From: Caryophanales bacterium
GTDB taxonomy: Bacteria > Bacillota_I > Bacilli_A > RFN20 > CAG-826
NCBI GenBank assembly: GCA_028726925.1
Contig: JAQYPI010000096.1
Coordinates: forward strand, 1 to 7,850
Direction: 5' to 3'
Length of the DNA stretch: 7,850 bases
A model generated the notes under the pieces. The model saw nothing but the letters and a program-made list of their open reading frames with translations. It ran no database searches and was not told the origin of the DNA. Positions 1-6,656 of the stretch are shown here, in pieces. Position numbers and translations under genes: made by a program. Position 1 is the first letter of the stretch. Each line of letters begins with the position of its first letter.

Positions 1-1
1 G

Positions 2-1657
2 GAGAAAAATCTGGCCTTTTTATACCCGAAGGAACGGGCGAGAACCGTGGCGATTTTGCCGCAGACCATGCCGGTTCCCCATGTGACGGGGTGGGAGCAG
101 GCTGCTTTCGGCCGCAATCCCTATCTGGATTTGACCGCCCAGGGTATCAAGCTTTTGCCGGGATCTCGAGTCGAGATTGGCGCTAATGTTACCCTTAGCG
201 CATCAAGTATTGCGGTCTATCGAAACGATGACCTATATCCCAATGGGAAGTACATCGCGAACGTATCGATTGGGACAAGTTTTTATCCATCAAAAAATGA
301 TGCCCAGTTTGTCGTTAACGGAATTCTCCAAGCGACGAATTGTGGTGGTTTGCTTTTGACCGAGAATCCAGGCGCTTCTGCAGTAATATCTTCCTCGACG
401 AAAGTTGATTCCCCTGAGATTATTTCTACGAGCCCCGCGAGTGTATCAATCATTGGGGTAATGGATATGAATTACAGCAAGCCCGCATATTTAACGATTA
501 TGAAATCCGCGAGCGGGTATTGCGCCAACCACACATATGTTTCGTCTTCTGAAACGGCTTACGAGTTTGGGGAACGTGGTGAAAAAGATTTGTCTGTGGG
601 AACGGCATATTCCTCTGTCGCCGTTTCTGAGAATTGCGTATGGAACTATTCCGGAAACGCAGATTATGTTTATGGAATCCGTTATTCGCTTGGCCTGTCT
701 TCGGCTTCGGTTCCGGAAGGAGCCATCGAATCCTTTGCCTCTTACGGCGGGAATGTCACGCTTCTGCCACCCGTGTCAAATGACGCCAATTATTCTTTAG
801 ATGGTCTCTATTACGATCCATCCTTCACGCCCGCGAATAAGTTGCCAATCGGAATTGATGGCAATCCCTATCTCGATCCGAGCGTCGCGATGAATTTCCT
901 TGCGGGCAGGAACTACATCAATCTCTACGCGAAATGGAACGATCTTTCTGCCGGAAGTTACACGGTTAGCCTGATTTCGAAAGTTCAGGCAAGCAACAAA
1001 CAGAGCATTGTTGAATCTTCGCCAACCACTCCCCAGGAAGTGCCTGCAACCGACACATATACTCTCCAAAACCGAGCAGGGAATCAGATTTATTCCTATT
1101 CTTCTATCAACGCTTCTGCGGGCACGGGAGTTTTCAATCTTTGGACGTTTGCCGGTTACTCCATTGAGATTCGAGATGCTTCCAATGCTCTCGTTGACAC
1201 GGTGTCCGTTGATGTGAATGGCAACTCGCCAGACGGCAGCAAGGTCCAGGGTTTCGAAATCTCGCCAGAAGCTTGCGCCGTTTCCGACGGCTATTCACTT
1301 GTTGCCACGGAAGTTTATTCAAATCAAAAAATAGACTATGCCTTGACTATCTCCCCCGATTCAACTTCTACGCTTCCGCAGGGAAGCACGAGAGTCTTTA
1401 CCCTCAACGTCGATTCAGCGATTTCTTCCCGCGCCACTCTCTCTTTTGCATGGACAAAACCGAGCGATATCATGGTTTCGATCGTGACTGGCTCGAACAT
1501 GAATAGCCAAAGCGTCACGGTCAAAAACGATTATAAGGAGAACCAGATTTTTGGTTCGACTCCCACTGACGTCAGCATCTCTTGCTCAGTCTCCGATGGA
1601 AGTCTTGTCTTGGCAAGTTCCGTTTCTTGCACGTTTAGCGTTGTCAAAAAGAGATAG
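2..1657 (+). CDS. Surface/secreted beta-rich protein with InlB-like repeat, 5'-partial
   Basis: The reading frame is open from the first complete codon at base 2, so the gene very probably begins upstream. The GTG at 47 is a possible start, but its nearest AAGGA lies 13 nt away and no signal peptide follows it. Numbered from that GTG (536 residues), residues about 30-135 have a repetitive beta-helix look (AQFVVNGILQATNCGG and Ser-rich turns). Residues 226-298 match the Listeria-Bacteroides (InlB B-repeat, Flg_new) pattern, with YGGNVTLLPP, LDGLYYDP and the closing INLYAKW. Residues about 430-535 resemble an Ig-like beta-sandwich (alternating hydrophobics, Ser/Thr-rich). No LPXTG motif, transmembrane anchor or catalytic motif is visible; it ends SVVKKR. 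Such proteins are typically exported adhesins or envelope proteins, but this function is inferred. No clear terminator follows. The 5' truncation hides the signal peptide and any binding domain. Confidence 0.75.
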   Translation, partial: EKNLAFLYPKERARTVAILPQTMPVPHVTGWEQAAFGRNPYLDLTAQGIKLLPGSRVEIGANVTLSASSIAVYRNDDLYPNGKYIANVSIGTSFYPSKNDAQFVVNGILQATNCGGLLLTENPGASAVISSSTKVDSPEIISTSPASVSIIGVMDMNYSKPAYLTIMKSASGYCANHTYVSSSETAYEFGERGEKDLSVGTAYSSVAVSENCVWNYSGNADYVYGIRYSLGLSSASVPEGAIESFASYGGNVTLLPPVSNDANYSLDGLYYDPSFTPANKLPIGIDGNPYLDPSVAMNFLAGRNYINLYAKWNDLSAGSYTVSLISKVQASNKQSIVESSPTTPQEVPATDTYTLQNRAGNQIYSYSSINASAGTGVFNLWTFAGYSIEIRDASNALVDTVSVDVNGNSPDGSKVQGFEISPEACAVSDGYSLVATEVYSNQKIDYALTISPDSTSTLPQGSTRVFTLNVDSAISSRATLSFAWTKPSDIMVSIVTGSNMNSQSVTVKNDYKENQIFGSTPTDVSISCSVSDGSLVLASSVSCTFSVVKKR

Positions 1658-2099
1658 CGATTCTGCACTTGCATAGATGATTATTCGCAACGGGCCCATT
1701 TTATCTTGGGTTTTTCAACCGAGATTGGCGTGAATCTCATGGAGTGTTACGAGCCGTTATGGACTCTTCCCTAAACCAACAAGATGCTGCGATTGTTCTT
1801 TTCGATTCACGGAAGAACCCTTCTCCGGAGAGACATCGTTGCTTTTGAATAACTTTCCTTTTTTGCGTTCCTGATTTTATGGGAATAAGACAGCCTGATT
1901 AAGGGTTGGGCATGTTATGCGCCTCAAATCCAAAACCGTTGTGAATCCGTTGAACGCGATAGGAAGGACCTAACGGAAAGAAGAAGGTTCTTTTTTTGCC
2001 CCCTTCGACTATTGTTCCTGGATTATGCGAGGCCTCGAACGAGACCGCTAAGCGCATCTCTGAAAAACCAATCCAAAACATTGAAGAAACCTAGCGCCT

Positions 2100-2130
2100 T
2101 GTCATGGATGATATCGCAAAAGCCATGACA
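2100..2130. repeat. 8-bp inverted repeat
   Basis: TGTCATGG (2100-2107) is perfectly complementary to CCATGACA (2123-2130) across a 15-nt spacer. There is no adjacent T-run, so it is not an intrinsic terminator. It lies far from any called gene and its role is unknown. Confidence 0.4.
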
Positions 2131-2265
2131 CTACATTGATGATGAATCGAGAAAGACAACGGCTTGCCTTCCTAAACTGGAGAATATTCAAGGAACCGAA
2201 GGAACGCACGGTCCTCGTTCTATGGCACGAGACATTAAATTGCCCCCTTTCTTTGAGGTTGATAT

Positions 2266-2340
2266 ATGGCTGAAAAACAAAGTGAAAAAAACATTGATTC
2301 TATCGATGGTTTTGCGGGATTACAAAATTCCATTCCGTGA
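2266..2340 (+). CDS. Possible 24-codon ORF or truncated gene start
   Basis: An ATG at 2266 follows a weak TTGAGG (2253-2258) and opens 24 codons (MAEKQSEKNIDSIDGFAG and so on). The stop codon is the TGA inside the first unit of the 23-bp tandem repeat (CCG-TGA). The hydrophilic start resembles an ordinary protein N-terminus. This could be a gene truncated where the repeats were inserted, or a chance ORF. No family is recognised. Confidence 0.2.
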   Translation: MAEKQSEKNIDSIDGFAGLQNSIP

Positions 2341-2418
2341 GATTTGGACTTTTCATTCGGTCAAATTCTGACTTTTCATTCCGTGAGATTTTGATTTTCC
2401 ATTCCGTGAGATTTTCAA
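2327..2418 (+). repeat. Four tandem 23-bp repeat units
   Basis: Units lie at 2327-2349, 2350-2372, 2373-2395 and 2396-2418, all exactly 23 bp with no spacers. The shared core is CATTCCGTGAGATTTT. The second unit is the most diverged (CATTCGGTCAAATTCT), which suggests an older duplication. Because 23 is not a multiple of 3, the array shifts frame unit by unit and cannot be a protein repeat. It lies 138 bp upstream of the HNH gene start, where it could act as an array of protein-binding sites or be a dispersed genomic repeat. Confidence 0.9.
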
Positions 2419-2470
2419 AAATTGTGCATGACGTACAACGACGAAGAAGGAGAAAGGCAATCTAACCGAA

Positions 2471-2505
2471 CGGAAGAAGATGCAATCTTCGCCCCTATTT
2501 TTCCG
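2471..2505 (+). other. Bulged hairpin upstream of the HNH gene
   Basis: GAAGAT (2476-2481) pairs with ATCTTC (2485-2490) around a 3-nt loop. The flanking CGGAA (2471-2475) can pair with TTCCG (2501-2505), leaving a 10-nt bulge on the 3' side. It sits about 50 bp before the HNH start codon and could be a leader structure. No confident promoter for the HNH gene was found, so whether it is transcribed with that gene is unknown. Confidence 0.3.
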
Positions 2506-2556
2506 GTCTATGTCGCGAATCCATGATTTGCAGCTATACTTGTTGAGGAGAAAACC

Positions 2557-3396
2557 ATGCCTTCTTTCATCATCGCTTTTCTCGTCATTCTCGCCGCGAC
2601 CGCCGGATTGACCGTTTTGTATTTGCTTGCCTGGATCATCCGCGCCCCCGCAAGAAAAAAGCGCGAGGCTTTCGTTTGGAGCCATAGCCTTGCCTTGCGC
2701 CACCTCGAGGAGGCCAAGGCCCACTGCCACTTCCTGTCCGTCCCCGACATCGCCTTCGGCCAATCCTACGACAACGAGGATTTCTACGGGGACATCAGCC
2801 CCGAGGATGTTTTGATTTACGAATTGAAAACGAAGCATATTGAAGTCAAGAAGGCTTTGGAAACCGTCCATGAGAATGAGCGGCGTTACGAGAAGCTTTC
2901 GGCGGAAATCAAGGAGAATCTACCATCTTTTCGGGAGTTTGATGTTCCCTTGAGCGAAGAGGAGAGGCAGCGGTTCTCGGAGATTGCCGAAGAGGCTTAC
3001 CAACGAGCCTTTCCGAAACGCCCCGCCCCGTTTCGCGTCTACGTCACGATGAAGCTTACGGATTATGGCGGGAATTACCGGGATTCCAAAACCCAAGCGT
3101 TCTCCGTGACGGAAACGGAGGCCTTGATTCGTCGCCTTGCCAAGAAGAGGGGCTCCTATTATTGCGACGACGCCATCTTCCGTTCCCTTTGCCGCGTCGA
3201 AAGAGGCAAGGTATCGAATCGCATCCGTTTCGAGGTTTACGAAAGGGATGGGAATCGCTGCTGCAAATGCGGGAGCACCGCGCATCTCGAGATCGATCAC
3301 ATCATCCCCATCTCAAAAGGGGGAACTTCCGACTCGAACAACCTCCAAACCCTTTGTCATGATTGCAACGCGAAAAAGGGGAACCAAATCGAGTGA
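2557..3396 (+). CDS. Membrane-anchored HNH nuclease-domain protein
   Basis: The product has 279 residues. The ATG at 2557 is fixed by TTGAGGAG (2543-2550), 6 nt upstream. Residues about 3-28 are a hydrophobic segment followed at once by a basic cluster (RAPARKKR). By the positive-inside rule this is a signal anchor that leaves the rest of the chain in the cytoplasm. Residues about 85-125 are charged and helical, probably a coiled coil. Residues 224-279 form a compact HNH domain: zinc-type cysteine pairs C235/C238 and C267/C270, the D247-H248 pair (IDHIIPISKGG), N262 and the ending LCHDCNAKKG, that is the HNN variant of the McrA-like fold. Family knowledge predicts metal-dependent cleavage of nucleic acid. 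The middle region (about 130-220) is not recognised. An HNH domain tethered to the membrane is unusual and suggests action on incoming or membrane-associated DNA, which is inference. It stands alone on its strand and converges on the ATPase gene at 3696-4994. Confidence 0.9.
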   Translation: MPSFIIAFLVILAATAGLTVLYLLAWIIRAPARKKREAFVWSHSLALRHLEEAKAHCHFLSVPDIAFGQSYDNEDFYGDISPEDVLIYELKTKHIEVKKALETVHENERRYEKLSAEIKENLPSFREFDVPLSEEERQRFSEIAEEAYQRAFPKRPAPFRVYVTMKLTDYGGNYRDSKTQAFSVTETEALIRRLAKKRGSYYCDDAIFRSLCRVERGKVSNRIRFEVYERDGNRCCKCGSTAHLEIDHIIPISKGGTSDSNNLQTLCHDCNAKKGNQIE

Positions 3397-3695
3397 GATC
3401 CCACGAGATATCGGATGGGGGAGTCCTGCTATCTCAACGTCGTCTCGCGCGTGAACGCCTTTCTCTTAAAACCCTTGCCTGATTGGTCCTATGCCAAAAG
3501 ACCGATGGTAAACGGGACCCGTCGACGACGCGAGGCGGGTTGGCAAACCATCCTCAGTCACTGAAATCCCCACCCCCCAAAGATTCTATGAAGGGGGCTT
3601 TAAGGAAATCTTGGATAGATGGTTCTGCGCCCGTTTGAAAAGATGGGCGAATGGATACCCAATGTATGAATGAAACGCAAGGTTTTGAAAGGGGA
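3397..3695. other. Convergent intergenic region with hairpins
   Basis: About 300 bp between the 3' ends of the HNH gene and the first ATPase gene. It holds a nested hairpin in which GATGGT (3504-3509) pairs with ACCATC (3547-3552) and, inside it, ACCCG (3517-3521) pairs with CGGGT (3536-3540). It also holds a G/C stem of CCCCC (3574-3578) with GGGGG (3593-3597) across a 14-nt loop, followed only by CTTT. These could end transcription from either side, but neither has a good U-tract. A third small stem, CGCCC/GGGCG, lies near 3629-3650. No gene is seen. Confidence 0.4.
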
Positions 3696-4994
3696 CTAGC
3701 CAAGAATCTTGGGGTCGGTCAGGAAGTCATAAAGCCCGACTTCGAGAATCCCCCGATCATCGCGGGATACCCCGGAAAGGCTCTTCGACACGAGGACTTT
3801 CCGGAAGGAATCCTTCAAAAGAAGAAGCGGGCGCTTTTCCTGCGCCATCTTCCTCTCGTCTGGGATTTCCATCGCGCTTTGAACATAGACCCGATCCCCG
3901 TCTTTCTCGCAGACGAAATCGACCTCATATTGCTTGAATTGTTGCTTGCCCCCGATGAGTTCGTTCACGGAAAGGCGCCCGGAATGGATGACATAGCCAC
4001 GGGCGACCAGCTCGTTATAGATGACGTTTTCCATGCAATGGGATTCCTGGCTCTCGCCCCGAAACCCACTCGCGGCGTTCCGTAGCCCCAGATCCTCAAA
4101 ATAGAATTTGGATTTCACCCCGATGAATTTCCGGCCCTTCAAGGAATCCGCTCCGACCTCGGTCACGAGGAAGGCGTCTTCCATCGCGGAGAGGTAGGTT
4201 TTCACCGTCGCGGGAGAGAGGTTTGCATTCTCGACGGAACGGAAGGTGTTCGCGATGTTGCTGAGGCTTACCCGGGAACCGACCGAGGTCGCGAGGATCC
4301 TCGTCACCGTCTCAAGGGTCGCTTCGTCTTTCCGGAAGCGGTTCCGCTCGATGATGTCGCGCAGGTAGGTGACGAGGAAGGTTTCCCTCAAGTACTCGAT
4401 CTTGGCTTCCGTCGTTTTCGCGAGGACACATTGGGGAAGTCCCCCATAACGCCAATACTCATCCCACAACGCATAGAAGTTCCCTTTGTCCTCTTTCGTT
4501 GAAAGGAACTCCGAGAAGGAGAGGGGACGCATCCTGATCTGCCATCCCCTACCCCGGAATTCGGTCGCGATGTCGCGGGAAAGGAGATGGGAATTGCTGC
4601 CGGTCACGTAGATCTCAACATTCTCGTGGTCCAAAAGCTGATTCAGGACGTCGTAAAAGGTGATGAATTGCCCCTTGACCCAAGGGTTTTCCTTGGGGAC
4701 GCAGAACTGGATCTCGTCGATCAAGAAGAACTGGGTTTTCCCGTCGTTCACGCGCTTTGTCTCGAAATAAGAGGCGAGTTCCTCGACGTCGCGGTAGCGC
4801 GCGTTCTCCACGCGATCGAGTTTCATCGTGACGATGTGGTCCTCGTCCACCCCTTGACCCCGCAGCCAATCCGCGAAGAGGGTGAAGAGCAACGTGGATT
4901 TGCCCGACCGCCTCGGCCCCGTGATGATCTTCACCAGATGGAGGCCGACCGCGTCGATCAGCTTTTGCAAATAAGCGTTTCTTTCGATGACCAT
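3696..4994 (-). CDS. AAA_14/DUF4143-type AAA+ ATPase, copy A
   Basis: The product has 432 residues, a usual length for the family. The ATG at 4994 follows AAGGAG with 8-nt spacing. The N-terminal AAA+ domain has Walker A GPRRSGKST (26-34), Walker B FFLIDE (89-94) and a sensor-like YVTGSNSHLLS (129-139). Residues about 225-290 look like a winged-helix linker. The C-terminal DUF4143 region (about 295-432) resembles a PD-(D/E)XK fold, with ENVIYNEL (E322) and EVDFV (D359). Where an active nuclease would show ExK there is YVQSA (370-374), so the catalytic lysine appears lost. The biochemical role of this family is poorly defined; ATP-driven DNA handling or defence/selfish functions have been proposed. 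It is divergent from ATPase B, with the promoter and repeat copy 1 in between. The two proteins align only in their motifs, so they are not recent duplicates. Confidence 0.9.
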   Translation of the reverse strand: MVIERNAYLQKLIDAVGLHLVKIITGPRRSGKSTLLFTLFADWLRGQGVDEDHIVTMKLDRVENARYRDVEELASYFETKRVNDGKTQFFLIDEIQFCVPKENPWVKGQFITFYDVLNQLLDHENVEIYVTGSNSHLLSRDIATEFRGRGWQIRMRPLSFSEFLSTKEDKGNFYALWDEYWRYGGLPQCVLAKTTEAKIEYLRETFLVTYLRDIIERNRFRKDEATLETVTRILATSVGSRVSLSNIANTFRSVENANLSPATVKTYLSAMEDAFLVTEVGADSLKGRKFIGVKSKFYFEDLGLRNAASGFRGESQESHCMENVIYNELVARGYVIHSGRLSVNELIGGKQQFKQYEVDFVCEKDGDRVYVQSAMEIPDERKMAQEKRPLLLLKDSFRKVLVSKSLSGVSRDDRGILEVGLYDFLTDPKILG

Positions 4995-5017
4995 TCCCGT
5001 CTCCTTCCTTAATGATC

Positions 5018-5045
5018 TGCTAGATTTCTAGCAATTCTTGAAATA
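5018..5045 (+). repeat. Palindromic repeat, copy 1
   Basis: TGCTAGATTTCTAGCA (palindrome with a 2-nt centre) followed by AATTCTTGAAATA. It differs from copies 2 and 3 at one base (T instead of G in the centre). It lies immediately upstream of the ATPase A ribosome binding site and downstream of a TATACT -10 box on the minus strand. In the transcript it would form a 6-bp stem with an AAAU tetraloop. It could be an operator or a leader hairpin for ATPase A. Confidence 0.9.
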
Positions 5046-5073
5046 AGTATAACGGAACCAAGGAAAAGAAAAA
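5046..5073 (-). promoter_or_regulatory. Possible promoter for ATPase A
   Basis: On the minus strand a good -10 box, TATACT (5051-5046), has a poor -35 candidate, TTTTTC (5073-5068), 16 bp upstream. The predicted start near 5039 puts repeat copy 1 just inside the transcript, ahead of the ribosome binding site. An activator or the repeat itself might compensate for the weak -35. Confidence 0.4.
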
Positions 5074-5090
5074 GAGACTAATTACAAAAA

Positions 5091-5120
5091 TGCTAGAGTT
5101 CTAGCAATTCTTGAAATAGA
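5091..5120 (+). repeat. Palindromic repeat, copy 2 (left end of ATPase B cassette)
   Basis: TGCTAGAGTTCTAGCA followed by AATTCTTGAAATAGA. It is identical to copy 3 (6813-6842) over all 30 bp and in the same orientation. It begins 73 bp after the start of copy 1. The non-palindromic tail is conserved in all three copies, so the unit is longer than a simple dimer operator. It lies about 145 bp ahead of the ATPase B start. Confidence 0.92.
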
Positions 5121-5167
5121 TGGGCTCTATCATGGCAATCTTTGGAAAATGTCGATTTTCGCGTTCG

Positions 5168-5220
5168 AAAAGTATTGGAAAAATACATTTTTCATTGCTA
5201 AAAAGTATTGGAAAAATACA
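5168..5220 (+). repeat. 20-bp direct repeat in the ATPase B leader
   Basis: The 20-bp unit AAAAGTATTGG/AAAAATACA occurs exactly at 5168-5187 and 5201-5220, 33 bp start to start, about three helical turns. Each unit contains the dyad GTATT-n5-AATAC. The second copy supplies the candidate -35 element of ATPase B, so a protein bound to the pair could block or modulate transcription. Because 33 is a multiple of 3, the repeat also gives a repeated peptide (KSIGKI) in a short frame from 5120; I regard that as coincidental. Confidence 0.85.
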
Positions 5221-5236
5221 AATGAGGCATTATGCT
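5208..5236 (+). promoter_or_regulatory. Possible promoter for ATPase B
   Basis: TTGGAA (5208-5213), a 17-bp spacer and TATGCT (5231-5236), each matching 4 of 6 consensus bases. The predicted start is near 5243, just ahead of AAGGAG (5249-5254). The -35 element lies inside the second 20-bp repeat unit, consistent with regulation by a repeat-binding protein. Confidence 0.35.
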
Positions 5237-5265
5237 TTCTTTGAAAGCAAGGAGATAAGCGTTTT

Positions 5266-6588
5266 ATGTTCAAAAGAAAAATCGCATCCCTCATCGAGGA
5301 TTATCTTCGCGGCCCGAGGGAAAAAATCCTCGTCATCAAGGGCGCGAGGCAAATCGGGAAGTCGTTCATCGTGCGGGAGACCTCCAAGAAAGCCTATCCC
5401 CATTACGTCGAAGTCAATCTCCAGGCCGACTTCGATGGGCCGCGGCTTTTTTCACCAGAGAACATCCGCACGACCTCTTCGTTTTACCTTCAGCTTTCCG
5501 CGTTATATGGCGATGACCTCGGCACCCGGGACGACACGGTCGTTTTCTTGGACGAGATCCAGGTTTATCCCCATTTGCTCACCCTTTTTAAGGCTTTGCA
5601 GGCCGAACGCCGTTTCACCTATATCGCCAGCGGATCTCTTCTCGGGGTGACGCTCAAGCATACCTTCATCCCCATGGGCGCGATCGACGAGGTCGCGATG
5701 TACCCGATGGATTTCGAGGAATTCCTGTGGGCCAATCACGTCGGGGAGGAGGCGATTTCCCACGTGAAGGACTGTTTCGAAAGTCTGCGCCCCGTGGAAC
5801 CCGCCTTGCACGATCTCTTTCTTTCCCGTTTCCGCGAATTCGTTCTCTGTGGGGGTCTTCCGGACGCCGTGAAAGCCTTGATCGAGCAGAAGAACGTCGT
5901 CGCGATGCGCAAGGTCCACGCGGATACCTACGCCTATTACAAGGATGACGCGACGAAATACGACCGCCAAAACAAGCTCAAGATCGAGCGCATCTATTCC
6001 CTCATGGCATCGTATATGGAAAACAAGGTCAAACGCATCCCGGTGAGCCAGATCGAGAAGGATGTCCGCCGGACGTTCGACCATTACCAAGACGAGTTCG
6101 ATTACCTCGTTTCCTCGGGCATCGCCCTCGCCGTCAAGGCCGTGAGCGATCCGCGCTTCCCCCTTGTGGAATCTAGCGCGAAGAACCTAATCAAGCTCTA
6201 CTATAACGACGTCGGCATCCTGACGAATATCCTCTACAAAACGAACATCAACGCCGTCCTAAACCTCGACAAGGGGCCGAATCTTGGCTCCGCCTATGAG
6301 ACGGTCGCCGCGATGGAGCTCATCGCGCATGGGCACGATCTTTATTATTTTGACAGCAAGAAAGTGGGTGAGGTCGACTTCCTCACGAACGATTACGACT
6401 CCCTCTCGGTCCTCCCGATCGAGATCAAATCCGGGAACGACCAGAACAATTTCAGGGCCATCCCGAAACTCGTCGACCCCGAGGGGAATTACCGCCTTCC
6501 GAAGGGCTATGTCTTCGGAAACAAGAACATCGTGTCGAAGACGGGGAATCTCATCACCCTCCCGATTTACATGATCATGTTCTTTTGA
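5266..6588 (+). CDS. AAA_14/DUF4143-type AAA+ ATPase, copy B
   Basis: The product has 440 residues. The ATG at 5266 follows AAGGAG with an 11-nt gap, slightly long but the only reasonable start in frame. Motifs: Walker A KGARQIGKS (25-33), Walker B VVFLDEIQ (92-99), sensor-like YIASGSLLG (119-127), a winged-helix-like middle, and a C-terminal DUF4143 domain (about 305-440). That domain keeps a full PD-(D/E)XK set: YE (E345), EVDF (D371) and IEIKSG (E386, K388). Family knowledge supports ATP binding and a nuclease-like C-terminus; the substrate is unknown. In contrast to ATPase A, its nuclease-like residues look intact. The gene is bracketed by identical 30-bp repeats (copies 2 and 3), which suggests it moved or was duplicated as a cassette. 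A long inverted repeat follows its stop codon. Confidence 0.9.
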   Translation: MFKRKIASLIEDYLRGPREKILVIKGARQIGKSFIVRETSKKAYPHYVEVNLQADFDGPRLFSPENIRTTSSFYLQLSALYGDDLGTRDDTVVFLDEIQVYPHLLTLFKALQAERRFTYIASGSLLGVTLKHTFIPMGAIDEVAMYPMDFEEFLWANHVGEEAISHVKDCFESLRPVEPALHDLFLSRFREFVLCGGLPDAVKALIEQKNVVAMRKVHADTYAYYKDDATKYDRQNKLKIERIYSLMASYMENKVKRIPVSQIEKDVRRTFDHYQDEFDYLVSSGIALAVKAVSDPRFPLVESSAKNLIKLYYNDVGILTNILYKTNINAVLNLDKGPNLGSAYETVAAMELIAHGHDLYYFDSKKVGEVDFLTNDYDSLSVLPIEIKSGNDQNNFRAIPKLVDPEGNYRLPKGYVFGNKNIVSKTGNLITLPIYMIMFF

Positions 6589-6594
6589 AACCCT

Positions 6595-6656
6595 TCATGG
6601 TCGAGGGAAATATCCAGCCCGTTAGGGATAAGGAAATAGAATCGATTCGACCATGA
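6595..6656. repeat. Nested inverted repeat after ATPase B
   Basis: TCATGGTCGA (6595-6604) pairs perfectly with TCGACCATGA (6647-6656). Inside it, TATCC (6611-6615) pairs with GGATA (6626-6630). It begins 6 bp after the ATPase B stop codon. There is no real T-run (GTTTAC follows), so it may be a 3'-end stabilising structure or a protein-binding dyad rather than a classic terminator. Confidence 0.5.

Larger units (their letters stand above)
1658..2556. other. Long intergenic region without a convincing gene
   Basis: About 900 bp, richer in A/T than the genes to its right. No open frame here has a good ribosome binding site together with coding character. The longest candidates are a 60-codon minus-strand frame (1899-2081) with no recognisable family and a minus-strand frame whose end merely translates the 23-bp repeats. 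It contains an inverted repeat (2100-2130), a 24-codon ORF (2266-2340), the tandem repeat (2327-2418) and a hairpin in front of the HNH gene (2471-2505). Around 1976-1997 an A/T-only stem (AAAGAA/TTCTTT) is followed by a T-run. It is too weak to call a terminator. The region could be decayed coding sequence, but I recognise no remnant. Confidence 0.55.

Noticed and set aside
47..49. GTG as the true start of the surface protein
   Set aside because: The frame is open to the window edge, the AAGGA is 13 nt away and no signal peptide follows; a 5'-partial gene fits better.
1976..1997. Intrinsic terminator (AAAGAA/TTCTTT plus T-run)
   Set aside because: The stem is short and almost all A/T, and it lies over 300 bp beyond the nearest gene end.
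2327..2418. CRISPR-like array
   Set aside because: The units abut without spacers; it is a plain tandem repeat.
2535..2540. TATACT as the -10 box of the HNH gene
   Set aside because: Its start point would fall inside the ribosome binding site and the matching -35 position reads GTCGCG.
2353..2871. 172-codon minus-strand ORF
   Set aside because: It is antisense to the start of the HNH gene and its C-terminus is just the translated 23-bp repeats; no ribosome binding site or family pattern.
4587..5012. 141-codon plus-strand ORF
   Set aside because: Antisense shadow of the N-terminal part of ATPase A.
5120..5650. 176-codon plus-strand ORF starting in repeat copy 2
   Set aside because: Most of it is an out-of-frame reading of ATPase B; the repeated peptide at its start comes from the 20-bp DNA repeat having a 33-bp period.
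5503..6090. 195-codon minus-strand ORF
   Set aside because: Antisense shadow of ATPase B, with low-complexity composition from reversed codons and no ribosome binding site.
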